In this document: piece by piece, positions 46,594-59,020 of the stretch
Position numbering within the stretch: position 1 is the first letter of the stretch
Layout: every line of letters starts with the position of its first letter
Origin: Gymnothorax reevesii
Taxonomy: Eukaryota; Chordata; Actinopteri; Anguilliformes; Muraenidae
Length of the DNA: 64,000 nt
Assembly: GCA_029721435.1 (NCBI GenBank)
Contig: CM056573.1
Coordinates: 5,695,501 to 5,759,500, forward strand
Direction: 5' to 3'
Position numbers and translations under genes: made by a program
The notes under the pieces: generated by a model
What the model saw: only the letters and a program-made list of their open reading frames with translations
Told to the model about the DNA's origin: nothing
Database searches by the model: none

Positions 46594-47671
46594 ATTGTGT
46601 CTGAATTTAAGCCCTTCTATCTATGACTTCAAGGAAATATTCATATCCCCATTTCTTGAGAAAAATAGCATGCGCACAAACTGACAGTTGTTCTGAATTC
46701 TCATCCAATCACACCTCACGCCTGGAATTAACACTCACAAAATACTTTATAAAACCTCAAGTGTGAGGTCCTTGACTGAATCGTCTGGCATGCGATTATA
46801 ATATTAAAAACCGATTAAATCGATTATGTTTGTGGTCCCTCACATTTTTAAAATTCATTTCTAGTCCAACAAAATACATTTCAATAATGTTACATAATAT
46901 GCCAACATAATTTTGTATACACTTTGCGTTTAGAGTGCATGGAGAAATTATCTCTCTACTCGGGGAAAGAATGAAAACATTTGGTCCAATTTAGACGAGA
47001 TAACTCGGTCGCCACAGGGACCGAGTCGTGTATCTTCCTGATCCCCAAATTTTGGAGGAAATAGCCGCCAGCAGCCATATTGTTCGTCCAAAATTGCTGA
47101 AAATCTGTCTTGAGCACTATCAAATAAATATCTTTGCTTGTGCAAAATTAGAAAAAAATCCATTGATAATTGTCGCTTCCAGAGCCTGGAACAGAAAATC
47201 TCTGAGGGCGCGGCAGCGGTGGCCCCGGCACTAAACCATAGTATCTCCCGCCTATCGTTGGGCAGATTCAAATATAGGGTAGAGTAGTGGTGCACTTAAG
47301 CCTCTTGTGGCCAAAATGAGTATTACACAAACAAACAGTTTCTCTCTGTTGATGATGACTCTCAACATCTTTTTTGGTGCCCTAAACCCTAAGAAATGGT
47401 TTGTAATCCCATCCAGTCTGATAGATGTGAAAGACTGTTTCTCATCAGTTTTTTGTATTTTTTTCTAGATCGCAGCAACATGTGATGCTCCTTGTCAACT
47501 TTACATTGTCAAACAAGTCCTGTTTAGATTCAACAGGGCCGGCAGTAGTCATGCGTGGATATTTCCAGGGAAATTGAACCCAATTTAAATTAAGTTTCAT
47601 TGGTTGGTTTGGTAACTGAGGCGGCCATTACTTTTTCGCAAAAAGCTAGGTAGGGTTGGACAGCTTTGTTC
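46594..47671. other. Unassigned stretch
   Basis: A 115-codon minus-strand ORF (46948-47295) has no recognisable domain. No repeat ends are clear. Confidence 0.35.
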
Positions 47672-47830
47672 TTCAATAAAGGAAATAATCATTTTATAAA
47701 AAACTGCATTTTGTGTTTGCTTAGGTAATGTTAGTATGTTAAAATGAATTCAGCAATCTGAAATATTTTAGTGCGACAAATATACAAAAACAAAATTGGG
47801 AAGGGGGCGTGCAAACTTTCCCACTACTGT
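47672..47830 (+). mobile_element. Right-end fragment of a Tc1-like element
   Basis: CTGCATTTTGTGTTTGCTTA, AATCTGAAATATTTTAGTG and GGGAAGGGGGCGTGCAAACT followed by a CCCACTACTG end. This matches the 3' end of the family at 38292-39846; the rest of the element is missing. Confidence 0.75.
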
Positions 47831-48658
47831 TGCCTCAACCTTAAAATCGAGTGAAGCCCTCACAAAGTCCACTTTAAACATCCAAAAATATAATTTAAAA
47901 AAATATATATATAGCGTAATAGAGGACCTTTAATAATGCAATGCATTATGGAGGTTGTGAAGTTCTTTTAAACTGTTGGATTATCACACAGTTTTTCACG
48001 AAATAACAAGTCAGTATCACTTGTTTTTTGTCAAATAATGGTTTTCCTGCAGATACTCCTTTTATAACCTGCATGATTGCATTACATGCTCAACACCTGT
48101 ACAGCCATTGAAAATTTATTTTTTTTTTAGCATTTTTATAGAGTTTTACACTGTACCTCTTTGCTAACTTTTCTGAAGGTATAGCTGGCTTTAAATTCAG
48201 AATGTGAATGCATTTTCAAAGGGAAATTAAGTTGATTGGGTAAAACATTTGATATTTAGTCTTGTGGGCCACAGTTTTTCACTTCATGGTCTTACAGGTC
48301 AAAGATGATTCTAAGAAAACAGGGCGCCCACAAGTGCCAAAATTTTTGAATATGGAAGGCCAAAATATGCTATATAGCGGCATGGAGATAGATATTGCAA
48401 CAAAACCAACGGAAAATTTTTGATTATTTAGAAATTGAAGCATGGATTCCCCGGCTACCTATAATATTTCCTGGAACCTGTGAACAAAATGGAGCAGTTG
48501 GATTGCAAAAATTGCATTTTTCATCCAGGGGGAGTATAGGGGAGGGACTCAACCAGCACAGGCCTCTGATGGAAACCATACGGTTGGAGTTATTACTGTT
48601 ACATTCAGTTTCATCGTTCAACGCAAACTTCACCAGCCATGGCTGCAAAGATGCAAAT
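47831..48658. other. Unassigned stretch up to the MITE insertion
   Basis: AT-rich. The overlapping antisense ORFs at 48395-48712 have no recognisable similarity. Confidence 0.35.
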
Positions 48659-49384
48659 CAGTGGCGTAGCCAGCGGGTGTGCCAAAACACCTTCCTTTAT
48701 GACAGCAATTAGTCCAGGTATGTTCTCAATCATTTTCCTTATTGGCAACTGAAGACACCGTTTCTCCCCATATGCGATCTAACAGCGATGAAATCATGGG
48801 CTAAATTCAGTTCAAAAAAATAATTAAACTTATTAATTGGCCAGTTGATTGAACTGGTCACATTTCAATGAAGTATCGCCTTTCACTCTAGGTATTGCAT
48901 GGGTTGAAAAAAAGTGAACCTTGGCAGTTAAATTGCTATAAAAAGCATGTGGCTCAAGCTATTTGTGCAGGTATGCAATTTTGAATAACATTGATTTAAA
49001 TACAGCAAATAGCCTATACGTCCAGATGAACGATTGTCGTCTTACCTAATCGGGGAGAACAAGCAGCACCTGTTAAGTGTGGCGTGCTCTCGGAGTGAAC
49101 CCTCTGTTAATCATGAAAATGACTGAGGACATGTCAGGAGTCAGGACTAATTTGTTTTAAACGATGTTTTGGGCACCCCAATTATCAGTTCTAGTTGCAG
49201 CCTGTACTGAATTTACCCCTTGCTTTCATCGCTGTTAGATCGCATATGGAGAAAAACCGTGTCTTCAGTTGCCAATTACGATAATTGGAAAACGCGTCAA
49301 TAAAGGAAAATAATTGAGAACTAGCCAGGACTAATTGCTGTCATAAAGGGATGTGTTTTGGCACACCCGCTGGTTACGCCACTG
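48659..49384. mobile_element. hAT-type foldback MITE with 8-bp target duplication
   Basis: Begins CAGTGGCGTAGCCAGCGGGT and ends ACCCGCTGGTTACGCCACTG, its inverted complement. The arms extend inward (CTTTATGACAGCAATTAGTC against GACTAATTGCTGTCATAAAG). Flanks are ATGCAAAT (48651-48658) and GTGCAAAT (49385-49392), matching at 7 of 8 positions, as for a hAT insertion. No transposase inside. Confidence 0.85.
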
Positions 49385-52215
49385 GTGCAAATAGATGAAA
49401 ATTCCTTTAAACTGTTGAGGAGACTTGATCCATTTCAATCAATCACTTTCCTTTTGTTAAGGATTTGGGGGAGGGAAACGCTAGGAGCACTGGGAACTTG
49501 GAAAACTCGGAAACAAGACTCGGAACACTCGGAACTGGGAGAGATAAAAAGGGGAGAGACGCCAGGAGCGGGGATCCAAAAATAATTATTTAATAAACAA
49601 ACAGAAAACCAGAGAAGGGGGGGAAAAAAAAAAAGGGGGCACTCAGGCCAACATAACCACCATGCAACTACATTGAAAGGGGAGAACTAAGGAATCCCAA
49701 AACTGAGCCGCAAGGGGCAGACTAGGGACACTCGGGACAACTCAGGAAGGGGAGCTTGGGAAACACTTGGAAGGGGCAGACTCGGAAAGGGGACACTAGG
49801 GAACTGGAGCAAGGGGACACTGGGAAGCAGGGTCTAGGGCAGGCACAAGACAAGACAGTGGGCACAGCTGGCAGATGGCTAACTCGGATAGCACAGCTGG
49901 CCGGGAGGAGGGTAAGAGAACATCAGGAGGGGGGCAGACAAGACGGCAGGAACGTTGGCTGGGAAGCCGGCGAAGGCGGCCGGCACACTGGAGACTGGAG
50001 ACTGGAGAAGGCGAAGGAAAGAGGCACACTGGGCTCTGAAGACGGCGGAGGAGACAGGCACACTGGGCTCTGGAGACGGCGGAGGAGACAGGCACACTGG
50101 GCTCTGGAGACGGCGGAGGAGACAGGCACACTGGGCTCTGGAGACGGCGGAGGAGACAGGCACACTGGGCTCTGGAGACGGCGGAGGAGACAGGCACACT
50201 GGGCTCTGGAGACGGCGGAGGAGACAGGCACACTGGGCTCTGGAGACGGCGGAGGAGACAGGCACACTGGGCTCTGGAGACGGCGGAGGAGACAGGCACA
50301 CTGGGCTCTGGAGACGGCGGAGGAGACAGGCACACTGAGCTCTGGAGACGGCGGAGGAGACAGGCACACTGGGCTCTGGAGACGGCGGAGGAGACAGGCA
50401 CACTGGGCTCTGGAGACGGCGGAGGAGACAGGCACACTGGGCTCTGGAGACGGCGGAGGAGACAGGCACACTGGGACAAGGGCACCAGGGGCTGGGCAGC
50501 AGGAGGGGTAGGCTGGGCTGGGTAAGCGGCTGACTGGAACACAGAGAAGAAGTGGGGGGACCAGAGGATAGTGCACAGGGCCGGGAGTAGTGATGGGAGT
50601 GGGAGCGAAGTCAGACCTGGAGGCTTGCTGCAGAGGCTGACAGATATAGGGCAGGGGGCCTGGACAGACACAGGTGCAGGAACTTAATATAATTAACAAG
50701 GGGTGGAACATAAGGGAGACCTAATTACATGAAACAGATAAACATTAACATACAGACGAGGATCACAAGACAATCCCAAAGACGGGATAAATAAACTGGG
50801 TAAAAAGACTCCTAAGTATACAGAATAAGAGCCAGAATAGATAAGAATACAGAGGTTCTGCAGAAAATTCAGCAAAGCCAGTGAATAGAAAAGCAGGGGG
50901 CGGAGACTAGAACAGGGCGACCGCTGAGAAATAATTAGTCAATTAGTAAGTGCAGCTATACAATCCCGGGTGCTCGTTAGTAGATTAGTATTATATACAA
51001 TGTTAGTAGTGGTTAGTATTTTTAGAGAAAACAACAAACTGTTAGTAATTGTTAGTAGATATAGGAAAGCAAGGGGAAACTAGTAAACGAGAAGGGAAGG
51101 AAGGATGAAACCCAGAATCCATTAAATCACCCGAAACAGTGCCACAATCAATTAAGACAGAAACTGCTACCAACAATGACGCGACCGGGGAGAAAGCAAA
51201 GACAGTACATGGGTAAAACGTGGACTGGACTACACGGGAGAGGAATGAAATGTGAACACTAAGACATGGACTAAAAACTGAAATACCAAAATAATAAAAA
51301 CCTAAAATTAACTAACCAGGCACACAGACCACGGAACACAACACCTTTATCAACCAGTTTCACACGGATTATAATAATGCACTGGCAGGTAAATGAGCCC
51401 TTCCTTTCTAAATGCACTTTAAGGAAGATTAAAAAAAAATTTACTTCAGATTAAAGTGTATCCTACTTACATACAAAAATTTCAGCTCTTTATCCAAGTT
51501 AAAAAAGTGTAAAATGGACTACTTCAGTTTTTCAATATGATCACCGTGACGCACCTACCTTTGGAAGTGCGGGGCTGTAACACAATCCCAAAGTAGTTTA
51601 CGGGCTAAATACGTTGCATACCAGGTTTTGTCAAATTTAATCAGTTTTTGTGACTGCTAGGGTAAACGGGTAGAAATTTACATCATCTAAATAACTCAGC
51701 AGGTCAACGAACGAACGCAATATAAAAATATGCCGAAATTGGATGTGTTAAAAACCAAGCAATCTTGGCATGCGTGACACAGCCTGTGGGGACCAACGTC
51801 CTCACGGCTGCGACAACATAGCCAGTTCAGGCGCCTCCATGCCGCTTGCCGATGGTAACAGAGCGCTTGGATGGGGTGCGTTGAGCAACTTAGCCACTAG
51901 AGGTCGCCGACACGCTAGCTTTGCAGAGTGGCCAGTCAGTTTCTCTCTGCACATGGAGAGCAGCGCAGCCTATATGCAGTCAAACTGAGTGTTGTGAACG
52001 ACAGAAAAGGACAACAGGCTCCAACTCAATGTCGCAGAGATCCAAGCTCTTGGCGAGTCTGCCAATATTCTCCTGGAGGAAATTTCCACCATGAGAAAGC
52101 AAAGAGGTTGAAGATTGGTCTTTCCCCAGGAGATGCATAGTGGTGACATAAACTGACAGTTTAGCTTCTTGTGCACCTGCTGTCACTGAATATGAAATCC
52201 CCATATGTCCCCCAT
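48788..52215. repeat. Tandem segmental duplication, copy A (3.43 kb)
   Basis: Near-identical to 52216-55480. Starts inside the MITE at ATGAAATCATGGGC. The sequence shared with the end of copy B runs to TGTCACTGA at 52189 and is followed by a short filler. Contains the 34-bp minisatellite with 13 units. Confidence 0.92.
50033..50474 (+). repeat. 34-bp minisatellite, 13 units (copy A)
   Basis: The unit begins GCTCTGGAGACGGCGGAGGA and ends GACAGGCACACTGG. The first unit has GAAGAC for GAGAC and unit 10 starts AGCTCTG. Because 34 is not a multiple of 3, long frames run through it on both strands in several registers; these are not real proteins. Confidence 0.97.
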
Positions 52216-52812
52216 ATGAAATCATGGGCTAAATTCAGTTCAAAAAAATAATTAAACTTATTAATTGGCCAGTTGATTGAACTGGTCGCATTTCAAAGAA
52301 GTATCGCCTTTCACTCTAGGTATTGCATAGGTTGAAAAAAAGTGAACCTTGGCAGTTAAATTGCTATAAAAAGCATGTGGCTCAAGCTATTTGTGCAGGT
52401 ATGCAATTTTGAATAACATTGATTTAAATACAGCAAATAGCCTATACGTCTAGATGAATGATTGTCGTCTTACCTAATTGGGGAGAACAAGCAGCACCTG
52501 TTAAGTGTGGCGTGCTCTCGGAGTGAACCTTCTGTTAATCACGAAAATGACTGAGGACATGTCAGGAGTCAGGACTAATTTGTTTTAAACGATGTTTTGG
52601 GCACCCCAATTATCAGTTCTAGTTGCAGCCTGTACTGAATTTACCCCTTGCTTTCATCGCTGTTAGATCGCATATGGAGAAAAACCGTGTCTTCAGTTGC
52701 CAATTACGATAATTGGAAAACGCGTCAATAAAGGAAAATAATTGAGAACTAGCCAGGACTAATTGCTGTCATAAAGGGATGTGTTTTGGCACACCCGCTG
52801 GTTACGCCACTG
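52216..52812. mobile_element. hAT-type MITE, 5'-truncated duplicate
   Basis: Copy of 48788-49384 brought along by the tandem duplication. It lacks the first about 129 bp of the element, ends in the same CGCCACTG terminus and is followed by GTGCAAAT. Confidence 0.85.
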
Positions 52813-53460
52813 GTGCAAATAGATGAAAATTCCTTTAAACTGTTGAGGAGACTTGATCCATTTCAATCAATCACTTTCCTTTTGTTAAGGATTTGGGGGA
52901 GGGAAACGCTAGGAGCACTGGGAACTTGGAAAACTCGGAAACAAGACTCGGAACACTCGGAACTGGGAGAGATAAAAAGGGGAGAGACGCCAGGAGTGGG
53001 GATCCAAAAATAATTATTTAATAAACAAACAGAAAACCAGAGAAGGGGGGGGAAAAAAAAAAAAAAAAAGGGGGCACTCAGGCCAACATAACCACCATGC
53101 AACTACATTGAAAGGGGAGAACTAAGGAATCCCAAAACTGAGCCGCAAGGGGCAGACTAGGGACACTCGGGACAACTCAGGAAGGGGAGCTAGGGAAACA
53201 CTTGGAAGGGGCAGACTCGGAAAGGGGACACTAGGGAACTGGAGCAAGGGGACACTGGGAAGCAGGGTCTAGGGCAGGCACAAGACAAGACAGTGGGCAC
53301 AGCTGGCAGATGGCTAACTCGGATAGCACAGCTGGCCGGGAGGAGGGTAAGAGAACATCAGGAGGGGGGCAGACAAGACGGCAGGAACGTTGGCTGGGAA
53401 GCCGGCGAAGGCGGCCGGCACACTGGAGACTGGAGAAGGCGAAGGAAAGAGGCACACTGG

Positions 53461-53766
53461 GCTCTGAAGACGGCGGAGGAGACAGGCACACTGGGCTCTG
53501 GAGACGGCGGAGGAGACAGGCACACTGGGCTCTGGAGACGGCGGAGGAGACAGGCACACTGGGCTCTGGAGACGGCGGAGGAGACAGGCACACTGGGCTC
53601 TGGAGACGGCGGAGGAGACAGGCACACTGGGCTCTGGAGACGGCGGAGGAGACAGGCACACTGGGCTCTGGAGACGGCGGAGGAGACAGGCACACTGGGC
53701 TCTGGAGACGGCGGAGGAGACAGGCACACTGGGCTCTGGAGACGGCGGAGGAGACAGGCACACTGG
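53461..53766 (+). repeat. 34-bp minisatellite, 9 units (copy B)
   Basis: Same unit as in copy A. Again the first unit has the GAAGAC variant, so the arrays are homologous and differ by four internal units. Confidence 0.97.
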
Positions 53767-55480
53767 GACAAGGGCACCAGGGGCTGAGCAGCAGGAGGGG
53801 TAGGCTGGGCTGGGTAAGCGGCTGACTGGAACACAGAGAAGAAGTGTGGGGACCAGAGGATAGTGCACAGGGCCGGGTGTAGTGATGGGAGTGGGAGCGA
53901 AGTCAGACCTGGAGGCTTGCTGCAGAGGCTGACAGATATAGGGCAGGGGGCCTGGACAGACACAGGTGCAGGAACTTAATATAATTAACAAGGGGTGGAA
54001 CATAAGGGAGACCTAATTACATGAAACAGATAAACATTAACATACAGACGAGGATCACAAGACAATCCCAAAGACGGGATAAATAAACTGGGTAAAAAGA
54101 CTCCTAAGTATACAGAATAAGAGCCAGAATAGATAAGAATACAGAGGTTCTGCAGAAAATTCAGCAAAGCCAGTGAATAGAAAAGCAGGGGGCGGAGACT
54201 AGAACAGGGCGACCGCTGAGAAATAATTAGTCAATTAGTAAGTGCAGCTATACAATCCCGGGTGCTCGTTAGTAGATTAGTATTATATACAATGTTAGTA
54301 GTGGTTAGTATTTTTAGAGAAAACAACAAACTGTTAGTAATTGTTAGTAGATATAGGAAAGCAAGGGGAAACTAGTAAACGAGAAGGGAAGGAAGGATGA
54401 AACCCAGAATCCATTAAATCACCCGAAACAGTGCCACAATCAATTAAGACAGAAACTGCTACCAACAATGACGCGACCGGGGAGAAAGCAAAGACAGTAC
54501 ATGGGTAAAACGTGGACTGGACTACACGGGAGAGGAATGAAATGTGAACACTAAGACATGGACTAAAAACTGACATACCAAAATAATAAAAAACTAAAAT
54601 TAACTAACCAGGCACACAGACCACGGAACACAACACCTTTATCAACCAGTTTCACACGGACTATAATAATGCACTGGCAGGTAAATGAGCCCTTCCTTTC
54701 TAAATGCACTTTAAGGAAGATTTAAAAAAAATTTACTTCAGATTAAAGTGTATCCTACTTACATACAAAAATTTCAGCTCTTTATCCAAGTTAAAAAAGT
54801 GTAAAATGGACTACTTCAGTTTTTCAATATGATCACCCTGACGCACCTACCTTTGGAAGTGCGGGGCTGTAACACAATCCCAAAGTAGTTTACGGGCTAA
54901 ATACGTTGCATACCAGGTTTTGTCAAATTTAATCAGTTTTTGTGACTGCTAGGGTAAACGGGTAGAAATTTACATCATCTAAATAACTCAGCAGGTCAAC
55001 GAACGAACGCAATATAAAAATATGCCGAAATTGGATGTGTTAAAAACCAAGCAATCTTGGCATGCGTGACACAGCCTGTGGGGACCAACGTCCTCACGGC
55101 TGCGACAACATAGCCGGTTCAGGCGCCTCCATGCCGCTTGCCGATGGTAACAGAGCGCTTGGATGGGGTGCGTTGAGCAACTTAGCCACTAGAGGTCGCC
55201 GACACGCTAGCTTTGCAGAGTGGCCAGTCAGTTTCTCTCTGCACATGGAGAGCAGCGCAGCCTATATGCAGTCAAACTGAGTGTTGTGAACGACAGAAAA
55301 GGACAACAGGCTCCAACTCAATGTCGCAGAGATCCAAGCTCTTGGCGAGTCTGCCAATATTCTCCTGGAGGAAATTTCCACCATGAGAAAGCAAAGAGGT
55401 TGAAGATTGGTCTTTCCCCAGGAGATGCATAGTGGTGACATAAACTGACAGTTTAGCTTCTTGTGCACCTGCTGTCACTG

Positions 55481-57419
55481 AGGGTGACTCATGAACCTAG
55501 CATTCTGAATCATGGAGCAGATCTTTTGTCCAAAGGCAACCCTCTGTATGCGGACTGAATGTTTAACTCCAAGGGGGTGAAACCGATCCGGTTCCGGATC
55601 AGTCAGGTAACTGCGGACATTTATGCGACAGTGCCGAATGCTCAGTGCCTGCTGATGTTCTCTCAGTAGCATAAGGGATCCCCACTTGGTGCACAAGGGG
55701 CAGGAGACCTGCCTTAATGCATTACCCTCAGTAGCTCTCATTCCTCCAATTTTCAGTGGGGTGAGAGAAGAAGGGCTCTCTATGGTCCTGCCAACTCCTG
55801 ACGGAGATTTTTCAAATTCTGTCTGGCCCGCTGAGGCCATTACCACCAGGCAAGAACCAGCTGTCTCAAGCACAGGGGGTCATGTGTATTCCACCCCACC
55901 CAGCTCCATATGGGTTTGGCCTAATTGTGGTTCATCCTGAGTACAGTGGAACCCCCTCACTGTGTTACTGACACTATTCAGTGCATCAGAGCCTAATCAC
56001 GTGGGACGCTATATGAGCATAAGTGGCGTGTGTTTGAGGGCTAGTTCTCAGTGTCACATGCTATGCCCTTTCAGCATTTTATGACAATGATTTTTATCAT
56101 TTGTACCGGATCTTATTGAGAAGGGTGAGGCTTTCTGTGCCTTCCATATTGGTTTTGACGAAAAGACAGTGGTCAACACCCTTTCAGTTGTCGATTCATG
56201 GAGGGCGCGCACTCTAAGCTGCCTATACTTAAGCCATTGGCTCCATCATGGGATTTTCCCACCTTACCAATATGCTAAATGAACAGTTCTGTTCCTTCGG
56301 GACCAGCAGGGGCGAAGCTAGTATTCGGCCTGGGCGGCACTGGCCCACCAGCCCATATATATATATATAATTTTTTTAACATATATTTTATTTTGATATA
56401 TCATAAACATGCAGTGCATTTGCATGTGCCTCCTAATTTAGTTTGAGTTTGAGATAACTGGCATAAGTTGGGGGAACTGCACGGAATGTCATTGGTTCTC
56501 ACTGGTTCTCAAAAATATGAGGCACGAAGAACCTTTAAAGTAATAATCAGTCTTGACCTGTTTTCGGTCATTTTTCTTTGATAACATCATGTCAAAGCAC
56601 TTAGCGCCATCACGTGGGGCCAGGTCTCCTTGAATGTACCGTACAACGTGAAATAATAAAAAGCTTCATTTGGACGCGAAATTGTGCGCATTTAAATGAA
56701 CTTTAATCAAAAACATGGATACATGTCGCTAATCGCTTTCTTTCCTGCGGTTAATGCAACCGTAAACAGCAGCTTAGACAGCCTGCATTGCAGAATGCGC
56801 TAAAAATCAAACGGGGAAGTAAACGGGGTAACGTTATTTATTATTTATTTTATTTTATTTTTTTTGCTGAAAGCACTTGGTGAATAAAACATTTTTCAGT
56901 AATGAATTTAGTATTTAATCGCTTTTACACTGCCTTCAGGCGGAGGCTGTGTGTTTAACTGCCGATGGATTACTCTAACAATTGGAGAACTTTTTAATCA
57001 AGGAAAATGATTGGAAAAAAAAGTTTGAAGTTTCAGTTGTGCGACTTGTGAATGCACTGAATATTTTACATTCTTATGTGCACTGTAAGCCAATTATTAG
57101 AGGGAAAAGTTAGCCTTAAGCTTAGCCAAGACACAATTTCTGCCTACTTTACTGGGTACAAGTGGAGTTTAAAATTCTGTCCTTAAAGATGGCCTTATTG
57201 CTTACCTTAACCTTGGCTCAGTGCACAGGTGAGATCCATGCACTTTTGTCATGTATACAGTGTCCCCCAGGGACAGGTGTGTTGACAGAGAAACATCCCC
57301 CCCCCACCTCCTTCTGTAGGGTCATCTTCCCAGGAGCACAGAGTGCACCAAAGACAGTCGGGTACAGGAAAACTTATTAAGGTCCAAATAGTTTTTATGC
57401 ACCATCTAGTTTGATCGAA
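55481..57419. other. Unassigned stretch after the duplication
   Basis: A 132-codon minus ORF (55475-55873) shows no domain. ORF fragments near 56100-56260 look like decayed coding DNA of unknown origin. A GGGGCGAAGCTAGTATTCGG transposon-like end and a short (AT)n tract lie at 56312-56370. A hydrophobic mini-exon MALLLTLTLAQCTG followed by a perfect GTGAG donor occurs on + at 57189-57231 and is noted only as a possibility. Confidence 0.3.
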
Positions 57420-57634
57420 TCACAGTGTGTCATTCTCACTTCTAGGAATAGCACCTCTAAAATGAACAGTATATGATCCCGGAGTGACAATAGGAATGGA
57501 TATACAGTTCGCGAGAGTCTCGAGGTGCTTGAACAACCTGTCCTGCTCGGTGTCATTGTAATGGTACTCTGGGTGGCTAACTTCTCCTGGAAACCCATCA
57601 GCCACTTCAAGCGCTCTTTGCCACAGATGACAGC
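57420..57634 (-). CDS. Candidate last coding exon of an unidentified spliced gene
   Basis: After a strong acceptor (TTTCTTTCTGCATACACAG) the minus strand is open for about 71 codons: CHLWQRALEVADGFPGEVSH, then PEYHYNDTEQDRLFKHLETL, then ANCISIPIVTPGSYTVHF, ending in TGA at 57420-57422. Balanced composition and a good acceptor suggest a genuine exon. I do not recognise the family. Confidence 0.38.
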
Positions 57635-58185
57635 CTGTGTATGCAGAAAGAAATGGACGCAGTGACTTGGCTCAAAGTCACAGAACATTTTCTCACTTCT
57701 GTTTTCCTACAGATTATGATGTCACAGCGGGGGAGTGGCCAGGCCCCTCAGAAAACACAATTTAGTAGAAGGTCAGACACTGAAGACATTATCAAGACAC
57801 GGGCTGCGTTCGAAGAGTCATAAAAATATGTCCTAATGTCTAATTCATGGCCACTTTCCTTAACCTCAATGGAAAAAAGTCATGAGGTTAAGAAAAGATG
57901 TAAAGGAGAATTCAAAAGGACTTAGGGAAAGTAACTGTGGTGCTAAGAGCATCCAACAGCTCCTACTGTAGGCGACGTAATCATGTGTCCCTTTCCCGCC
58001 ATGTTTGTTCATTTTCGTAAATGCCGGATGGATGGCGCAGGGCTTTAAATAGTGCTGGCGAAAGGGACTGCCTGACAGCATGATCTCCTTTCTTTTCGAA
58101 AAGGATGGTCCAGTGAACCCTTTGCTAAAGGAAATAAGTAAGGAAACACCTTTCCTCAACTTTTAGAGAATTGAAACAACACTTA

Positions 58186-58302
58186 TCATGGCTGCCTTGT
58201 AAAGTCTTCTGGGTTTCATTTTCATGGAGTGAGGAACTTTCATAAGCAAACGCATTTACAGTATCATAAATCTTCAATTCAATTTCAGCTGGTAATCTGA
58301 CC
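58186..58302 (-). CDS. Candidate internal exon of the same unidentified gene
   Basis: Minus strand reads VRLPAEIELKIYDTVNAFAY then ESSSLHENETQKTLQGSHD after an ATCTTCAG acceptor (a second AG lies 6 bp on). The donor is not clear, so the 3' boundary is approximate and the exon is uncertain. Confidence 0.28.
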
Positions 58303-58865
58303 CTGAAGATGTTAAATCTTTTAATCACGCAAGAGACGAGGCCAAGTTATGTTCCTCTGTCCATACCACAGCCCTACTCCACATGGGGGGGTCAAACTGC
58401 TGCCACTAGTGAACAGAATGCCAGTACAATAAGGAGTTTACTAGTGATATATAAGTTGTAACTAACCCAACTGACACTATAAAGACCTGCTCAGTGCCAT
58501 TGATCACATGTATATTTCAAAATAACCACTAACTGCACCAGCTAACCATCTCTGGAACTATGTAAAGCTTGTCGAAATAGGACAGACTAAATTGGCATGT
58601 TCTGAGCCACATTTTAGGCAGAGAACAAACCTAAAACCCGGAGCTGCCTTGAAAGACTGTTTTGCGATATAAACAAAATTGAAGACCGCAATGCTAAAAG
58701 TAGTTGTCAGAAAAATGTCTATTTTGAGAAAAAAGAGGGTCTGAATATGGAATAGATTTATAAAATGTGCTTATTGAGCACCTCTGTGCTAAAAGCAAAA
58801 TGTCCATTTTGAGAAAACTGAGAAAATCGACTTAGGTAATCCTAACAGATGTTTTTCCACCTTAC

Positions 58866-59020
58866 CTTACGGTGATGAAAATGTGACTTGGGTTCTTTTA
58901 GCACAAGGCTCTTCAATTTATAAAATAATTCCTCCATGTCCTCCTCTGATGTTAAGATGGATGTTTCGATCTGGAGGGGAGGCTGAGGGCCAGTCAGGCT
59001 GCATCCATAAATGAGAGGAG
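58866..59020 (-). CDS. Candidate internal exon with strong splice sites
   Basis: Acceptor GGTATTGTCATACAG at 59021 and donor AAG|GTAAGG at 58865, with a second GTAAG donor 5 bp earlier. The 51 codons between read PLIYGCSLTGPQPPLQIETS, ILTSEEDMEELFYKLKSLVL, KEPKSHFHHRK with no stop. Matching consensus sites at both ends make this the best-supported exon of the group. Product not recognised. Confidence 0.42.

Larger units (their letters stand above)
52216..55480. repeat. Tandem segmental duplication, copy B (3.27 kb)
   Basis: Second copy. Point differences from copy A are sparse (roughly 1% in the parts compared). The offset from copy A is 3428 bp before the minisatellite and 3292 bp after it, a difference of exactly four 34-bp units. 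Other indels are a poly-A length change and an 8-bp GACTGGAG difference that cancel out. After 55480 the sequence becomes unique. Confidence 0.92.

Noticed and set aside
49756..50711. Long overlapping ORFs (127-291 aa) through the minisatellite on both strands
   Set aside because: They arise from a 34-bp unit lacking stops; all registers are open, which is the pattern of a repeat and not of a gene.
51770..51988. Duplicated 72-aa ORF (again at 55062)
   Set aside because: Conserved only because the DNA was duplicated recently; no domain, and adjacent frames are equally open. A heptad-like peptide in another frame near 52020-52110 is also too short to call.
53231..54003. Same set of ORFs in copy B of the duplication
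   Set aside because: Same minisatellite artefact as in copy A.
57162..57380. Hydrophobic mini-exon MALLLTLTLAQCTG followed by a GTGAG donor
   Set aside because: It could be a signal-peptide exon, but only 14 codons are available, no downstream + strand exon was found, and the opposite strand has better exon evidence nearby.
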